From SIG565 sp045646145 (GTDB taxonomy: Bacteria; Bacillota; Clostridia; Oscillospirales; Acutalibacteraceae), in NCBI GenBank assembly GCA_045646145.1, contig JAZRKE010000033.1:1-34374 (forward strand): a stretch of DNA of 34,374 nucleotides, in the 5' to 3' direction. Made by a program: the position numbers and the translations under genes. Of the stretch, positions 14,799-22,080 are shown one piece after another. The notes beneath the pieces are model-generated. The model was not told the DNA's origin. It did no database searches and saw only the letters and a program-made list of their open reading frames with translations. Numbering within the stretch: the stretch's first letter is position 1; each line of letters starts with the position of its first letter.

Positions 14799-16072
14799 AT
14801 GAATTCGCATATCGACACAAAATGTATTCATGAAGGTTGGAAGCCTGCGCAGGGGGATCCTCGTCAACTTCCCATTTATCAAAGCACAACATTTAAATAT
14901 GATACCAGTGAATATATGGGTAAGCTTTTTGACCTTGAAGCAACCGGGTATTTTTATACCCGCCTTCAAAATCCAACCAATGATTTCGTGGCAGAAAAAA
15001 TCTGCGCTATGGAGGGTGGCGTTGCCGCCTGACATCATCCGGTCAGGCGGCAAATTTCTATGCTCTGTTTAACATTTGTGAAGTCGGAGACCATTTCATA
15101 GCTTTATCGTCAATCTATGGCGGCACATACAATCTTTTTAACGTAACCATGAGAAAGATGGGTATTGAGTGTACCTTTGTCGATCAAAACCTCCCGGAAG
15201 AAGAGCTCGCCAAATACTTTAAGCCAAACACTAAGGCGGTATTTGGAGAAACCATAACCAACCCTACCGTCACTGTCCTGGATTTTGAAAAGTTTGCACG
15301 TCTTGCTCATAACCACGGTGTTCCGCTTATTGTTGACAATACATTCGCCACTCCCATTAACTGTCGTCCTTTTGAATGGGGCGCAGATATTGTAACGCAT
15401 TCCACCACCAAATATATGGATGGTCAAGGTGTAAGTGTCGGCGGATGTATTGTTGATAGCGGTAATTTTGATTGGATGGCACACAAAGATAAATTCCCCG
15501 GCTTATGTACACCTGACGAATCCTACCACGGAATAACCTATGCTGAAAGATTTGGAAAAGGTGCATATATTACTAAAGCTACAGCACAGTTGATGCGTGA
15601 CCTTGGTTCCATTCAAGCTCCACAGAATGCATTCTATCTTAATCTCGGTTTGGAAACCCTTTCTGTCCGCATGGAACGTCATTGCAAAAACGCATTAAAA
15701 GTTGCAAAATTCCTGCAAGCTAACGAGAAGGTCGATTGGGTTCACTATGCTGATTTGGAAGGCGACGAATACCATACACTTGCTAAAAAATATTTGTCTA
15801 ACGGTACTTGTGGTGTTCTTGCCTTTGCAGTTAAGGGCGGAAGAGAAAAAACCGTCAAATTTATGGATGCTCTAAATTTTGTAAGCATCGCAACTCACGT
15901 AGCTGATGCTAAATCCTGCTTACTGCATCCTGCTTCACACACCCATCGTCAGTTAACCGATGAACAGCTCAAAGAAGCAGGTATTGCACCTGATCTTATA
16001 AGATTATCCATTGGAATTGAGAATGCAGAGGATATTATTGCTGATATCGAACAAGCGTTGAAGTGCATATAA
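14799..16072 (+). pseudogene. metY: O-acetylhomoserine aminocarboxypropyltransferase (sulfhydrylase), frameshifted
   Basis: PLP enzyme (Cys/Met metabolism family) that would make homocysteine or methionine from O-acetylhomoserine. The N-terminal part (14799-15032: HIDTKCIHEGWKPAQGD, PIYQSTTFKYD, TGYFYTRLQNPTND, AMEGGVAA) ends at a TGA. The family sequence resumes at once in another frame at 15032 with TSSGQAANFYALFNICEVGD, and continues to 16072 through VDNTFATP, HSTTKYMDGQG (PLP lysine codon 15410-15412) and the C-terminal HPASHTHRQL. Joined, it has about 424 codons, the full family length, so only one small lesion is present. Comparison with the usual VAAMLTSSGQ implies that 4 bases are missing. 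The lesion lies in a perfect 10-bp hairpin (15024-15051). It may be a true mutation or a sequencing error. Confidence 0.85.
15024..15051. repeat. Perfect hairpin at the metY frameshift
   Basis: GCCGCCTGAC (15024-15033) and GTCAGGCGGC (15042-15051) are exact inverse complements around an 8-base loop. The TGA that ends the N-terminal frame lies in the left arm. Confidence 0.9.
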
Positions 16073-16095
16073 GCCATATATGCTTAACATTAAAT

Positions 16096-16138
16096 GCGGC
16101 AGGGAGATTTAAACCTCTCTGCCGCTTTTCTTATTTTT
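16096..16138 (+). terminator. metY terminator
   Basis: An 11-bp stem (16096-16106 with 16115-16125; GCGGCAG pairs with CTGCCGC, with one G-U pair further in) has an 8-base loop and is followed by TTTTCTTATTTTT. Confidence 0.85.
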
Positions 16139-16176
16139 AACCTTTATAAAAACATTTTCACAGAATTATTAATAAG

Positions 16177-16533
16177 TCACTTAAAGCCATCATAAAATAC
16201 AGTCTCGTCTATGGGACGAGATTCAAAATGTAGGTCGAGCGGTTTTGCATCCTCTGACGGATATCCCATAACAAGAAGTGCAACGGGTTCAATATTTTCG
16301 GGAATACCAAATGTTTCTCGCATTGCGGCGGGATCAAAATGCATAACCCAACAACAGCCAACGCCGATATTGTGTGCCTCAAGCATCATATGCGTAGTAA
16401 CGATAACAGCATCCACCGGAGAAGAAAGTGCGCCGTCATATTTTCTCACCCAACTTTCATCCTTGTTATGACATTCGCTTGTACGGTGAGGAAAGCGCAA
16501 TAAGCATTGCGAAAGAAATTTTGAAATTAACAA
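16177..16533 (-). pseudogene. Nitroreductase, C-terminal remnant
   Basis: The frame encodes about 100 residues of the C-terminal half of an FMN nitroreductase-family protein: VDAVIVTTHMMLEAHNIGVG, CCWVMHFDPAAMRETFGI, VALLVMGYPSEDAKP and HFESRP near the end. A complete family member has about 170-200 residues, so the N-terminal FMN-binding half is missing. The open frame reaches a TTG at 16533, inside the promoter of the divergent operon. Recognisable homology begins only around TSECHNKDESW (near 16482), so the upstream part is probably unrelated sequence. I interpret it as a gene cut by the arrival or rearrangement of the 16526-18483 cluster. Confidence 0.75.
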
Positions 16534-16580
16534 AACTCAAACATTTCTTAAAAATCTCTCAAACAACCGAAAGGTATAAT
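16526..16580 (+). promoter_or_regulatory. Activator-type promoter A with 11-bp direct repeats
   Basis: The -10 is a perfect TATAAT at 16575-16580, but the -35 position (16552-16557) has no hexamer match. In its place are four successive 11-base units starting at 16527, 16538, 16549 and 16560; the first is TTAACAAAACT and the fourth begins CAAACA. Such helical-turn direct repeats are the usual target of OmpR/PhoB-type response regulators. A 30-base block (16526-16555) recurs exactly at 17713-17742. Confidence 0.7.
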
Positions 16581-16614
16581 GAACTCACAAAATCAAGAAA
16601 AGGAGATTATTACA

Positions 16615-17013
16615 ATGAATAATAAGCAGATGGAAATGATGGCAAGAGAACACGATATGTCCGCTATTGATGCGGAAGTTGCAGAAGAAGCTGTTCAGGC
16701 GGCAGCTAATGGTGCAAAAAGCACCTATCAGAAAATTGAAGATGCTGTGGTTGGTGGCTACAAGAAAATCGAGGACAAATTTACAGAAAAGTTCTTGAAT
16801 GAAGATGGAACTATGAAAACCGGCAAAATCGGCGACACTGTTGTTGAAGGTTATAAAAAGATCGAGAACGGGGTTGTCAGCGGCTACAAGAAAATTGAAG
16901 ATGGCGCTGTGGAAGGCTTCAATAAAGTAAATGATAAGATCACCCAAAAGGTGTTTTCCAAGGACGGCGAAACCGTTGAGGAAACCAAGAAAAGACTTTC
17001 CGGCGACAAATAA
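16615..17013 (+). CDS. Amphipathic 11-residue repeat protein
   Basis: A 132-residue soluble protein without signal peptide. After an N-terminal 35 residues it consists of 11-residue units of the type (Y/F)-K-K-I-E-D-x-V-V-x-G. The units YQKIEDAVVGG, YKKIENGVVSG, YKKIEDGAVEG and FNKVNDKITQK can be followed by eye, arranged as two related halves ending in FLNEDG and FSKDGE. An 11-residue period gives an amphipathic helix with continuous hydrophobic and Lys/Glu faces, as in apolipoproteins or alpha-synuclein, so membrane-surface binding is plausible but unproven. The start is the ATG at 16615 with AGGAG at 16601-16605. An upstream ATG at 16579 lies inside the -10 box and cannot be used. It leads a three-gene operon. 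Confidence 0.8.
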   Translation: MNNKQMEMMAREHDMSAIDAEVAEEAVQAAANGAKSTYQKIEDAVVGGYKKIEDKFTEKFLNEDGTMKTGKIGDTVVEGYKKIENGVVSGYKKIEDGAVEGFNKVNDKITQKVFSKDGETVEETKKRLSGDK

Positions 17014-17038
17014 TTCGTAAATATAATGGGGATGCAAA

Positions 17039-17428
17039 ATGAATCAGGAAACAACATTTATTTATAGATACTCAGCAAAAGAAAATACGGAAGTTCAGGA
17101 AATCCGTCAAAAATATCTTCCCCGTGAGGAAAGCAAGTTTGAAGAACTCAAGCGCTTAGACTACACGGTGCAGAATTCCGGAATGATGGAATCTCTTTGT
17201 GCCGGTATTGGCGGTGCGTTGGTGTTTGGCCTTGGGATGTGCCTTGCAATGCAGGTTATCGGAAGCGGAGTGATTTTAATAGCACTCGGCGTACTTCTTG
17301 GTATTATTGGTATGGTCGGAATGCTTGTTGCTTATCCGGTATATCGCAAGGTATTTGATAAAACCAAGCAGAAACTTACACCGAGAATCCTTGAGCTGAC
17401 GGCAGAACTAAGTAAAACATCAAATTAA
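17039..17428 (+). CDS. Small two-helix membrane protein, family copy 1 (YSAKE family)
   Basis: A 129-residue protein with a charged cytoplasmic-type N-terminal third (FIYRYSAKENTEVQEIRQKY, then SKFEELKRLDYTVQ), two membrane segments (about residues 55-77 and 80-103) and a basic C-terminal helix KQKLTPRILELTAEL. Copies at 17801 and 32744 share the same plan and motifs. I do not know a proven function; related Clostridia proteins carry unreliable enzyme names. It sits 25 bases downstream of the repeat-protein gene, with only a weak ribosome binding site (GGGGAT). Confidence 0.8.
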   Translation: MNQETTFIYRYSAKENTEVQEIRQKYLPREESKFEELKRLDYTVQNSGMMESLCAGIGGALVFGLGMCLAMQVIGSGVILIALGVLLGIIGMVGMLVAYPVYRKVFDKTKQKLTPRILELTAELSKTSN

Positions 17429-17450
17429 GCAAAACCACGGAGGAAAAAAT

Positions 17451-17717
17451 ATGAACGATTTATTGAAAGGCACCGCAAAGTTTGCGATTGGCACCTGCGT
17501 TACCTTATGTGCTGTGACGGTTGCCGCTTCTGTTGCGGCCGGTACTAATCTTGGCAAGGTAGTTGCAGCCGGTTTCAGAGGTGCAAAAGGTGCGATTAAG
17601 GAAGAATTGGCTACGCAGAGAGCAAAATTTAACGAAGATGATTCAGCGTATATCAATGTGGATACGAAAGATTCTTCGGATGAAATAAATGCTTCTGTAG
17701 AAAGTGTTAAGAATTAA
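17451..17717 (+). CDS. Small single-helix membrane protein
   Basis: An 88-residue protein with one hydrophobic Ala/Val/Thr-rich segment at about residues 10-32 (FAIGTCVTLCAVTVAASVAAG), then a basic linker VVAAGFRGAKGAIKEE and an acidic C-terminus. CGGAGG lies 8 bases before the ATG. It is the third gene of the operon that starts at 16615, and promoter B for the next operon begins at its 3' end. The family was not recognised; a membrane anchor or partner for the neighbouring small proteins is a guess. Confidence 0.7.
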   Translation: MNDLLKGTAKFAIGTCVTLCAVTVAASVAAGTNLGKVVAAGFRGAKGAIKEELATQRAKFNEDDSAYINVDTKDSSDEINASVESVKN

Positions 17718-17767
17718 CAAAACTCAAACATTTCTTAAAAATTTCAAAAACATCGGCACGGTATAAT
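17713..17767 (+). promoter_or_regulatory. Activator-type promoter B, duplicate of promoter A
   Basis: The 30-base block at 17713-17742 is identical to 16526-16555, and the -10 TATAAT (17762-17767) lies at exactly the same distance (49 bases from block start to -10). The sequence between block and -10 differs, so the block and its spacing are what is conserved. There is no -35 hexamer. Confidence 0.72.
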
Positions 17768-17800
17768 GTGCCCATAACAAATTGAAAAGAGGTAATCATT

Positions 17801-18166
17801 ATGAATAGAAACGATCAGGATTTTCTTGTTCAGAAGATCCGCACTCAGTACACGGAAAAGGAACATACCGGTCTTGATGAACTCAAGGAGCTGGATACTA
17901 AAGTAAAGCGTCCTGCCAACGTGTTTGCATACGTCTTCGGTAGCATCTGCGCCATTATTATGGGTAGTGGTATGAGTCTTGTTATGACCGATATCGCTGA
18001 AACGGTCGGCATCGAAAACCCGATGCTCTACGGCATTATCATCGGTCTCGTTGGCATGTTTATGGCAATTATCAACTATCCTATATATAAAGGTATTCTC
18101 GGTTCACGCCGTAAAAAATACGCAGATAAAATCATCGCTCTCAGCGATAAAATTATGAAAGGTTAA
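17801..18166 (+). CDS. Small two-helix membrane protein, family copy 2
   Basis: A 121-residue paralogue of the genes at 17039 and 32744. It has a charged N-terminus (DFLVQKIRTQYTEKEHTGLDE, LKELDTKVK), two membrane segments (about 45-67 and 75-97, ending in YPIYKG), and a C-terminal KYADKIIALSDKIMKG helix. It lacks the YSAKE start of the other two copies and is the most divergent. AAAGAGG lies upstream. It is first in the operon driven by promoter B. Confidence 0.8.
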   Translation: MNRNDQDFLVQKIRTQYTEKEHTGLDELKELDTKVKRPANVFAYVFGSICAIIMGSGMSLVMTDIAETVGIENPMLYGIIIGLVGMFMAIINYPIYKGILGSRRKKYADKIIALSDKIMKG

Positions 18167-18177
18167 GGTGATTACTA

Positions 18178-18483
18178 ATGGGTATTAAGGCATTTTTTAA
18201 GAAGGCGTTTGGCGATATGAAGGCCAGCGCAAAGGCACAGCACGAGGTTGACAAAGCAGAGTTCCAAGCGGCAAAAGCTGAAGCTAAAGCCAACTTTGAG
18301 GAAAACAAGTTTCACAACACTTATGCAAAAGCAAAGGCTGATGCAAAGAAGAGCTGGGATGATGCTCATATGACTCCGGCTCAAAGAGCTGCAAGGGACC
18401 AGGAAATCCGTGACTCTAAAATTGCTGAGGTAAACGCAAGAACCGAAGCAGCTAACGCTCGCTACGAAGCGGCAAAGAAATAA
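18178..18483 (+). CDS. Ala/Lys-rich amphipathic helical protein
   Basis: A 101-residue protein that is alanine-, lysine- and glutamate-rich almost throughout. The N-terminus MGIKAFFKKAFGDMKASAKA can form a basic amphipathic membrane-binding helix. It is followed by heptad-like stretches (EVDKAEFQAAKAEAKANFEE, AKAKADAKKSWDDA) and a C-terminal NARTEAANARYEAAKK helix. No catalytic motif is seen. The combination of membrane-surface helix and coiled coil, directly after a small membrane protein, recalls the LiaI-LiaH or PspA arrangement, though there is no sequence similarity that I can see to PspA. Confidence 0.7.
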   Translation: MGIKAFFKKAFGDMKASAKAQHEVDKAEFQAAKAEAKANFEENKFHNTYAKAKADAKKSWDDAHMTPAQRAARDQEIRDSKIAEVNARTEAANARYEAAKK

Positions 18484-18490
18484 GTAAAAT

Positions 18491-18540
18491 AAACAACGTA
18501 AGCGAGGCGTAAAAACACGGCGCGCTTGTGTTGTTTTGTA
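18491..18540 (+). promoter_or_regulatory. Imperfect hairpin before the ABC genes (possible attenuator)
   Basis: A 14-base arm at 18491-18504 pairs with 18523-18536, with two mismatches, around an 18-base loop, followed by a short T-rich stretch TGTAT. It could partly end the promoter B transcript and let some read through into the ABC operon. No separate sigma-A promoter is evident before 18561. Confidence 0.4.
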
Positions 18541-18560
18541 TAAAGCAAAAGGAGTAGAAA

Positions 18561-19463
18561 ATGATCGCTATTGAAATTAAAAATCTATCCAAAAGCTTTC
18601 GTGGGATGTATGCGGTTGACCATCTCAATATGACCGTTCCCGTAGGTGCCATTTACGGTTTTATCGGTGAGAACGGCAGCGGCAAGTCCACGACTATGAA
18701 ACTATTGTGCGGTCATCTTGTTGCCGATGAAGGTAATATCAAGTTGTTTGACCGTGAACATACCGATCCCGGTGTCAGAGTCCGTGTCGGTGCTTTGATT
18801 GAAAATGCAGGCTGCTTTCCCGGCTCCAGCGTATATCAAAACTTAAAGATGCAGTGCATCAATCTCGGTATTGAAAACGCTGACGAGGAAATCCACCGTG
18901 TTCTCCGTATTGTGCGTATGGAGGACAACGCAAATCTGAAATTCAAGAGTTGTTCTCTTGGTATGAAGCAGAGAATCGGCATTGCCATGGCTCTACTTGG
19001 AGAACCGGCACTGCTGATTTTGGACGAGCCTATCAACGGCCTTGATACAGACGGTATGCGCATTATGAGAGAAATCCTTGTTGATATTACAAAGACCTAC
19101 GGCTGCACCGTGCTTATTTCTTCCCATATCCTTGGCGAGCTTGAAAAGATTGCAACACACTACGGTATCATCCGTCAGGGCAAGATGGTTATGGAACTTT
19201 CCGCCGAGGAAATGGACGGTAGAGCGCAAGTCTTTGTGTCACTGAAAACAAAGGATATGAAGGTTGCAAAAACTGTGCTTTCTGCCAAGTTCGCCGATGT
19301 TCGCCTTGAAGATGGATATATCCGTATATATGACGTGGACGATACTGCTGCAGTTGTAGATTTCCTGATGAAAAGCGGTCATGTGGTCAGTGAAATCAAA
19401 AAGAATAAAATCGGTCTCGAAGAATACTACATCGAACTGATGTCAGCAAAGGAGGAGAATTAA
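18561..19463 (+). CDS. ABC transporter ATP-binding protein 1 (bacteriocin-immunity type)
   Basis: A 300-residue ATPase of the BcrA/LanF type, which with a small ABC-2 permease removes peptide antibiotics from the membrane in known members. Walker A is GENGSGKST (36-44), the signature CSLGMKQRIG, Walker B LLILDEPINGLD and the H-loop SSHILGEL. The C-terminal 80 residues form the extra domain (YIRIYDVDDTAAVVDF, KIGLEEYYIELM) of this group. AAAGGAG precedes the start. The permease starts directly after the stop. It is clearly paralogous to the ATPase at 20316. Confidence 0.93.
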   Translation: MIAIEIKNLSKSFRGMYAVDHLNMTVPVGAIYGFIGENGSGKSTTMKLLCGHLVADEGNIKLFDREHTDPGVRVRVGALIENAGCFPGSSVYQNLKMQCINLGIENADEEIHRVLRIVRMEDNANLKFKSCSLGMKQRIGIAMALLGEPALLILDEPINGLDTDGMRIMREILVDITKTYGCTVLISSHILGELEKIATHYGIIRQGKMVMELSAEEMDGRAQVFVSLKTKDMKVAKTVLSAKFADVRLEDGYIRIYDVDDTAAVVDFLMKSGHVVSEIKKNKIGLEEYYIELMSAKEEN

Positions 19464-20300
19464 ATGACAAGAGAACTGAAATTCAGAAATCCGAGTTTCT
19501 CGGAAAGAATTAAAGGTATGCTTGGCGTGGACTTTTACCGCCTTTTCCATACTCCTATGTTTTATATCTTCCTTGCTATTGCCGCCATCATTCCTGCAAT
19601 GGTTTCAGCGATGACAATGATGCCGGACCAAAACGGTAATACAATGGAGCCCTTATACTCTAATGTATGGCAAATTATTGCCGCTTCCGAACCACTTTAT
19701 GTAATTCGCAGCATTGCCGATTATGCCAATATGAATATGGTATTTATTTTCGGCGGTATTATGGTGTCCATCTTCATCGGTCACGATTATAAGTCGGGAT
19801 ATGTAAAGCAGCTCTTTACCACCCACGCAAAAAAGCAGGACTATATGATCTCTAAATCCCTTACCTGCGCCTTTGCTATGGCTTGTATGTGCATTACTTA
19901 TTTTATCGGCGGTACGGTAGGCGGGTTGATCGTTGGCTATGATACGACAGTTAATGTCGGCTCCCTTATTATTGCAATCCTTGGCAAGATAATAATGAGT
20001 CTTGGTTGGGCAAGCCTTTACACCTTCTTGAACATCATTTTCAGAAGATATTTCGGTATTTCCATTGCCTCCTCTTTCTTCTTTGGAACAGGTATCCTCA
20101 TTATTGGTGTTGCTGCAATCGTGGAGAATTTGTCCATTCCTACGTGGTTTTTGAACATCTTCCTTTACGGTTCGTCTGTAAATGCTTGTCTTATCAGCAA
20201 TATTGGAACACTGTTTATTTGTACTGTGGTATCTGTGGCTTGGGCAGTTTTTTATAATGTGCTCGGCACACGAATTCTCTCAAAGAGCGATGTATATTAA
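19464..20300 (+). CDS. ABC-2 permease 1
   Basis: A 278-residue membrane protein with an amphipathic N-terminus (LKFRNPSFSERIKGMLGVDFYRLF) and about six membrane segments. The first (around 33-53) is followed by an extracytoplasmic loop DQNGNTMEPLYSN. A typical cytoplasmic ABC-2 stretch is GHDYKSGYVKQLFTTHAKKQDY near residue 110. It shares this DYKSGYxKxLF motif with the permease at 21218, so the two pairs came from one duplication. Its start abuts the ATPase stop, with GGAGGAG upstream. Confidence 0.9.
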   Translation: MTRELKFRNPSFSERIKGMLGVDFYRLFHTPMFYIFLAIAAIIPAMVSAMTMMPDQNGNTMEPLYSNVWQIIAASEPLYVIRSIADYANMNMVFIFGGIMVSIFIGHDYKSGYVKQLFTTHAKKQDYMISKSLTCAFAMACMCITYFIGGTVGGLIVGYDTTVNVGSLIIAILGKIIMSLGWASLYTFLNIIFRRYFGISIASSFFFGTGILIIGVAAIVENLSIPTWFLNIFLYGSSVNACLISNIGTLFICTVVSVAWAVFYNVLGTRILSKSDVY

Positions 20301-20315
20301 AAGGAGGTCGAAACA

Positions 20316-21215
20316 ATGAATGCAGTAGAAATTAAAAATCTATCTAAAAACTTCGGCCCCAAGCAGGCGGTTTGCGGTCTTGATATGACTGTGCCGATGG
20401 GTTCTATTTACGGCTTTATCGGCGAAAACGGTTCTGGTAAATCTACCACCGAAAAAATGATCTGCGGTCTTATTCCTACAAGCGGCGGTTCCATTAAATT
20501 GTACGGAAAAGATTATACCGATATTGATGTCAGAGCAAGCTTAGGTGTACTGATCGAATCGCCCGGTTGTTTCCCTGGTCTAACCGTATTTGATAATATG
20601 ATGCTCCAAGCCGCTAACCTTAGTATTCCAAATGCGGAACAAGAGGTTGTAAAGGTTCTGAAGATGGTTAGAATGGAAGGTGCCGCAGGTAATAAGTATA
20701 AAAACTGTTCTCTCGGTATGAGGCAAAGAGTCGGCATTGCGATGGCTCTGCTCGGCAACCCCGTTTTGCTTGTTTTGGACGAGCCTTTGAACGGTTTGGA
20801 TGCTGATGGTATGCGTATTATGCGAGAGGTGTTTACCGACATTATTAAAGACGGCAAACGTAGCATTATTGTATCTTCCCATCTGCTTGGAGAATTGCAA
20901 AAGGTTGCCACTCACTACGGCATCATCCGTCACGGCAAGATGATCTGTGAAATGACCGCCGATGAATTGGATGCAAGCTGTCGCACCTATATTGCTTTGC
21001 AGACCGGTGATATGAACAGAACGAAGATGCTACTCGGATGTAAATATTCCCGTGTAGAAGAAGATGAAGCCGGATATATTCGTGTTTATGATATTACAAC
21101 TCCCGAAGATGTTGTTACTTACCTTTACGAAAACGGCATTACAGTTACCGAGATTATGACAGACAAGATCGGTCTTGAAGAATATTATATTGATTTGATG
21201 AAGGGAGGCAAATAA
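20316..21215 (+). CDS. ABC transporter ATP-binding protein 2
   Basis: A 299-residue paralogue of the ATPase at 18561, with aligned motifs: GENGSGKST (38-46 region), CSLGMRQRVG, LLVLDEPLNGLD, SSHLLGEL and C-terminal KIGLEEYYIDLM. One lineage-specific difference is KSTTEK after Walker A where copy 1 has KSTTMK. AAAGGAGG lies before the ATG. Together with the permease at 21218 it forms a second complete transporter or a heteromeric complex with the first pair. The substrate is unknown; antimicrobial peptide export is inferred from family type. Confidence 0.93.
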   Translation: MNAVEIKNLSKNFGPKQAVCGLDMTVPMGSIYGFIGENGSGKSTTEKMICGLIPTSGGSIKLYGKDYTDIDVRASLGVLIESPGCFPGLTVFDNMMLQAANLSIPNAEQEVVKVLKMVRMEGAAGNKYKNCSLGMRQRVGIAMALLGNPVLLVLDEPLNGLDADGMRIMREVFTDIIKDGKRSIIVSSHLLGELQKVATHYGIIRHGKMICEMTADELDASCRTYIALQTGDMNRTKMLLGCKYSRVEEDEAGYIRVYDITTPEDVVTYLYENGITVTEIMTDKIGLEEYYIDLMKGGK

Positions 21216-21217
21216 GA

Positions 21218-22033
21218 ATGGAAAATACAGTACGATTTGAAAAGAGTAGCTTCGGCAAAAGAATGAAAAGTATGCTGAAGGTAGATTTCAGAAGAATGTT
21301 TAAATCAAAGCTTTTTTACATTTTGATTGCCTGCGCCCTCGTCATTCCGATTCTTATGACCGTTATGATGACAATGATGGACGGCTCTGTTTCGGTTGAT
21401 CCTCAGACCGGTGTAGAAACCGTGATACACGGCCCCGAAAATGCGTGGCAGTCCATCGGCACTCTGCCTACCGCTGACGGTGCAGCAATGGGCGGTATGG
21501 ATGTTATGGCTATGTGTAATATCAATATGATGTTTATGCTGGTGGCTGTTTTTATCTGCTTGTTTATTTCAGATGATTTCAGAAGTGGATATGCCAAGAA
21601 CCTCTTTACAGTTCGTGTCAAAAAAGACGATTATGTTATTTCCAAAACCCTTGCCGGATTTGTCTGCGGTACATTTATGCTGTTAGCGTATTTTATCGGC
21701 GCTATGCTCGGCGGTGCCATTTCAGGTCTGTCCTTTGACCTTGCTGGACTGACGGCAGGAAACATCGTGATGTGTATGATCGCAAAGATCTTCCTTATGC
21801 TTGTATTTGTTGCTATATTTGTGCTTGTAAGTGTGGCGGCAAAGCAAAAAGCGTGGCTTTCTATCTGTGGATCTTTGGGCGGCGGTATGCTTCTCTTTAT
21901 GATGGTTGGAATGATTACACCTCTCGGCTCTACGATGATGAATGTAGCTCTGTGTCTTGCAGGCGGTGTATTGTTTGCAGTAGGGCTCGGCGCAATTAGT
22001 AAAACCGTTTTGAAGAAAACCAGTTTGGTATAA
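21218..22033 (+). CDS. ABC-2 permease 2
   Basis: A 271-residue membrane protein, paralogous to the permease at 19464. It has an N-terminal SSFGKRMKSMLKVDFRRMF, a first membrane segment at about 32-52, a longer extracytoplasmic loop with DPQTGVETVIHGPENAW, the shared DDFRSGYAKNLFTVRVKKDDY near residue 115, and four further hydrophobic segments. Starting 2 bases after its ATPase, it ends the four-gene transporter run. A perfect 13-bp hairpin follows. Confidence 0.9.
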   Translation: MENTVRFEKSSFGKRMKSMLKVDFRRMFKSKLFYILIACALVIPILMTVMMTMMDGSVSVDPQTGVETVIHGPENAWQSIGTLPTADGAAMGGMDVMAMCNINMMFMLVAVFICLFISDDFRSGYAKNLFTVRVKKDDYVISKTLAGFVCGTFMLLAYFIGAMLGGAISGLSFDLAGLTAGNIVMCMIAKIFLMLVFVAIFVLVSVAAKQKAWLSICGSLGGGMLLFMMVGMITPLGSTMMNVALCLAGGVLFAVGLGAISKTVLKKTSLV

Positions 22034-22035
22034 CG

Positions 22036-22070
22036 ATTCAAGGCAACGTCAGCTCGGCGTTGCCTTGAAT
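22036..22070 (+). repeat. Hairpin repeat, copy 1 (end of ABC operon)
   Basis: A perfect 13-bp stem (22036-22048 with 22058-22070) surrounds the loop TCAGCTCGG. It lacks a T-run, so as a factor-independent terminator it would be weak. The core AGGCAACG / CGTTGCCT and the loop recur at 29936-29960. Confidence 0.75.
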
Positions 22071-22080
22071 TACATACAAC

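Noticed and set aside
15024..15051. Programmed ribosomal frameshift in metY
   Set aside because: There is no slippery heptamer before the stop, the loss of conserved residues suggests 4 missing bases, and the family does not use frameshifting. A mutation or sequence error is more likely.
16579..16614. Upstream ATG that would lengthen the repeat protein by 12 residues
   Set aside because: The ATG overlaps the last bases of the -10 box TATAAT (16575-16580), so it would not be in the transcript; AGGAG is placed for the ATG at 16615.
16428..16622. A 64-codon + strand frame over the nitroreductase remnant and promoter A
   Set aside because: It runs through the promoter and the real SD, has no SD of its own, and its first half is opposite conserved nitroreductase codons.
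16585..17037. A 150-codon minus-strand open frame opposite the repeat protein
   Set aside because: It is the mirror of a coding frame with strong periodic repeats and has no ribosome binding site; the + strand gene has promoter, SD and conserved pattern.
16526..17742. Exact 30-base repeat considered as part of a CRISPR array or an att site pair
   Set aside because: There are only two copies about 1.2 kb apart, both at the same distance from a TATAAT, so a promoter duplication explains them. A CRISPR array would need regular spacers, and an att pair would need an integrase.
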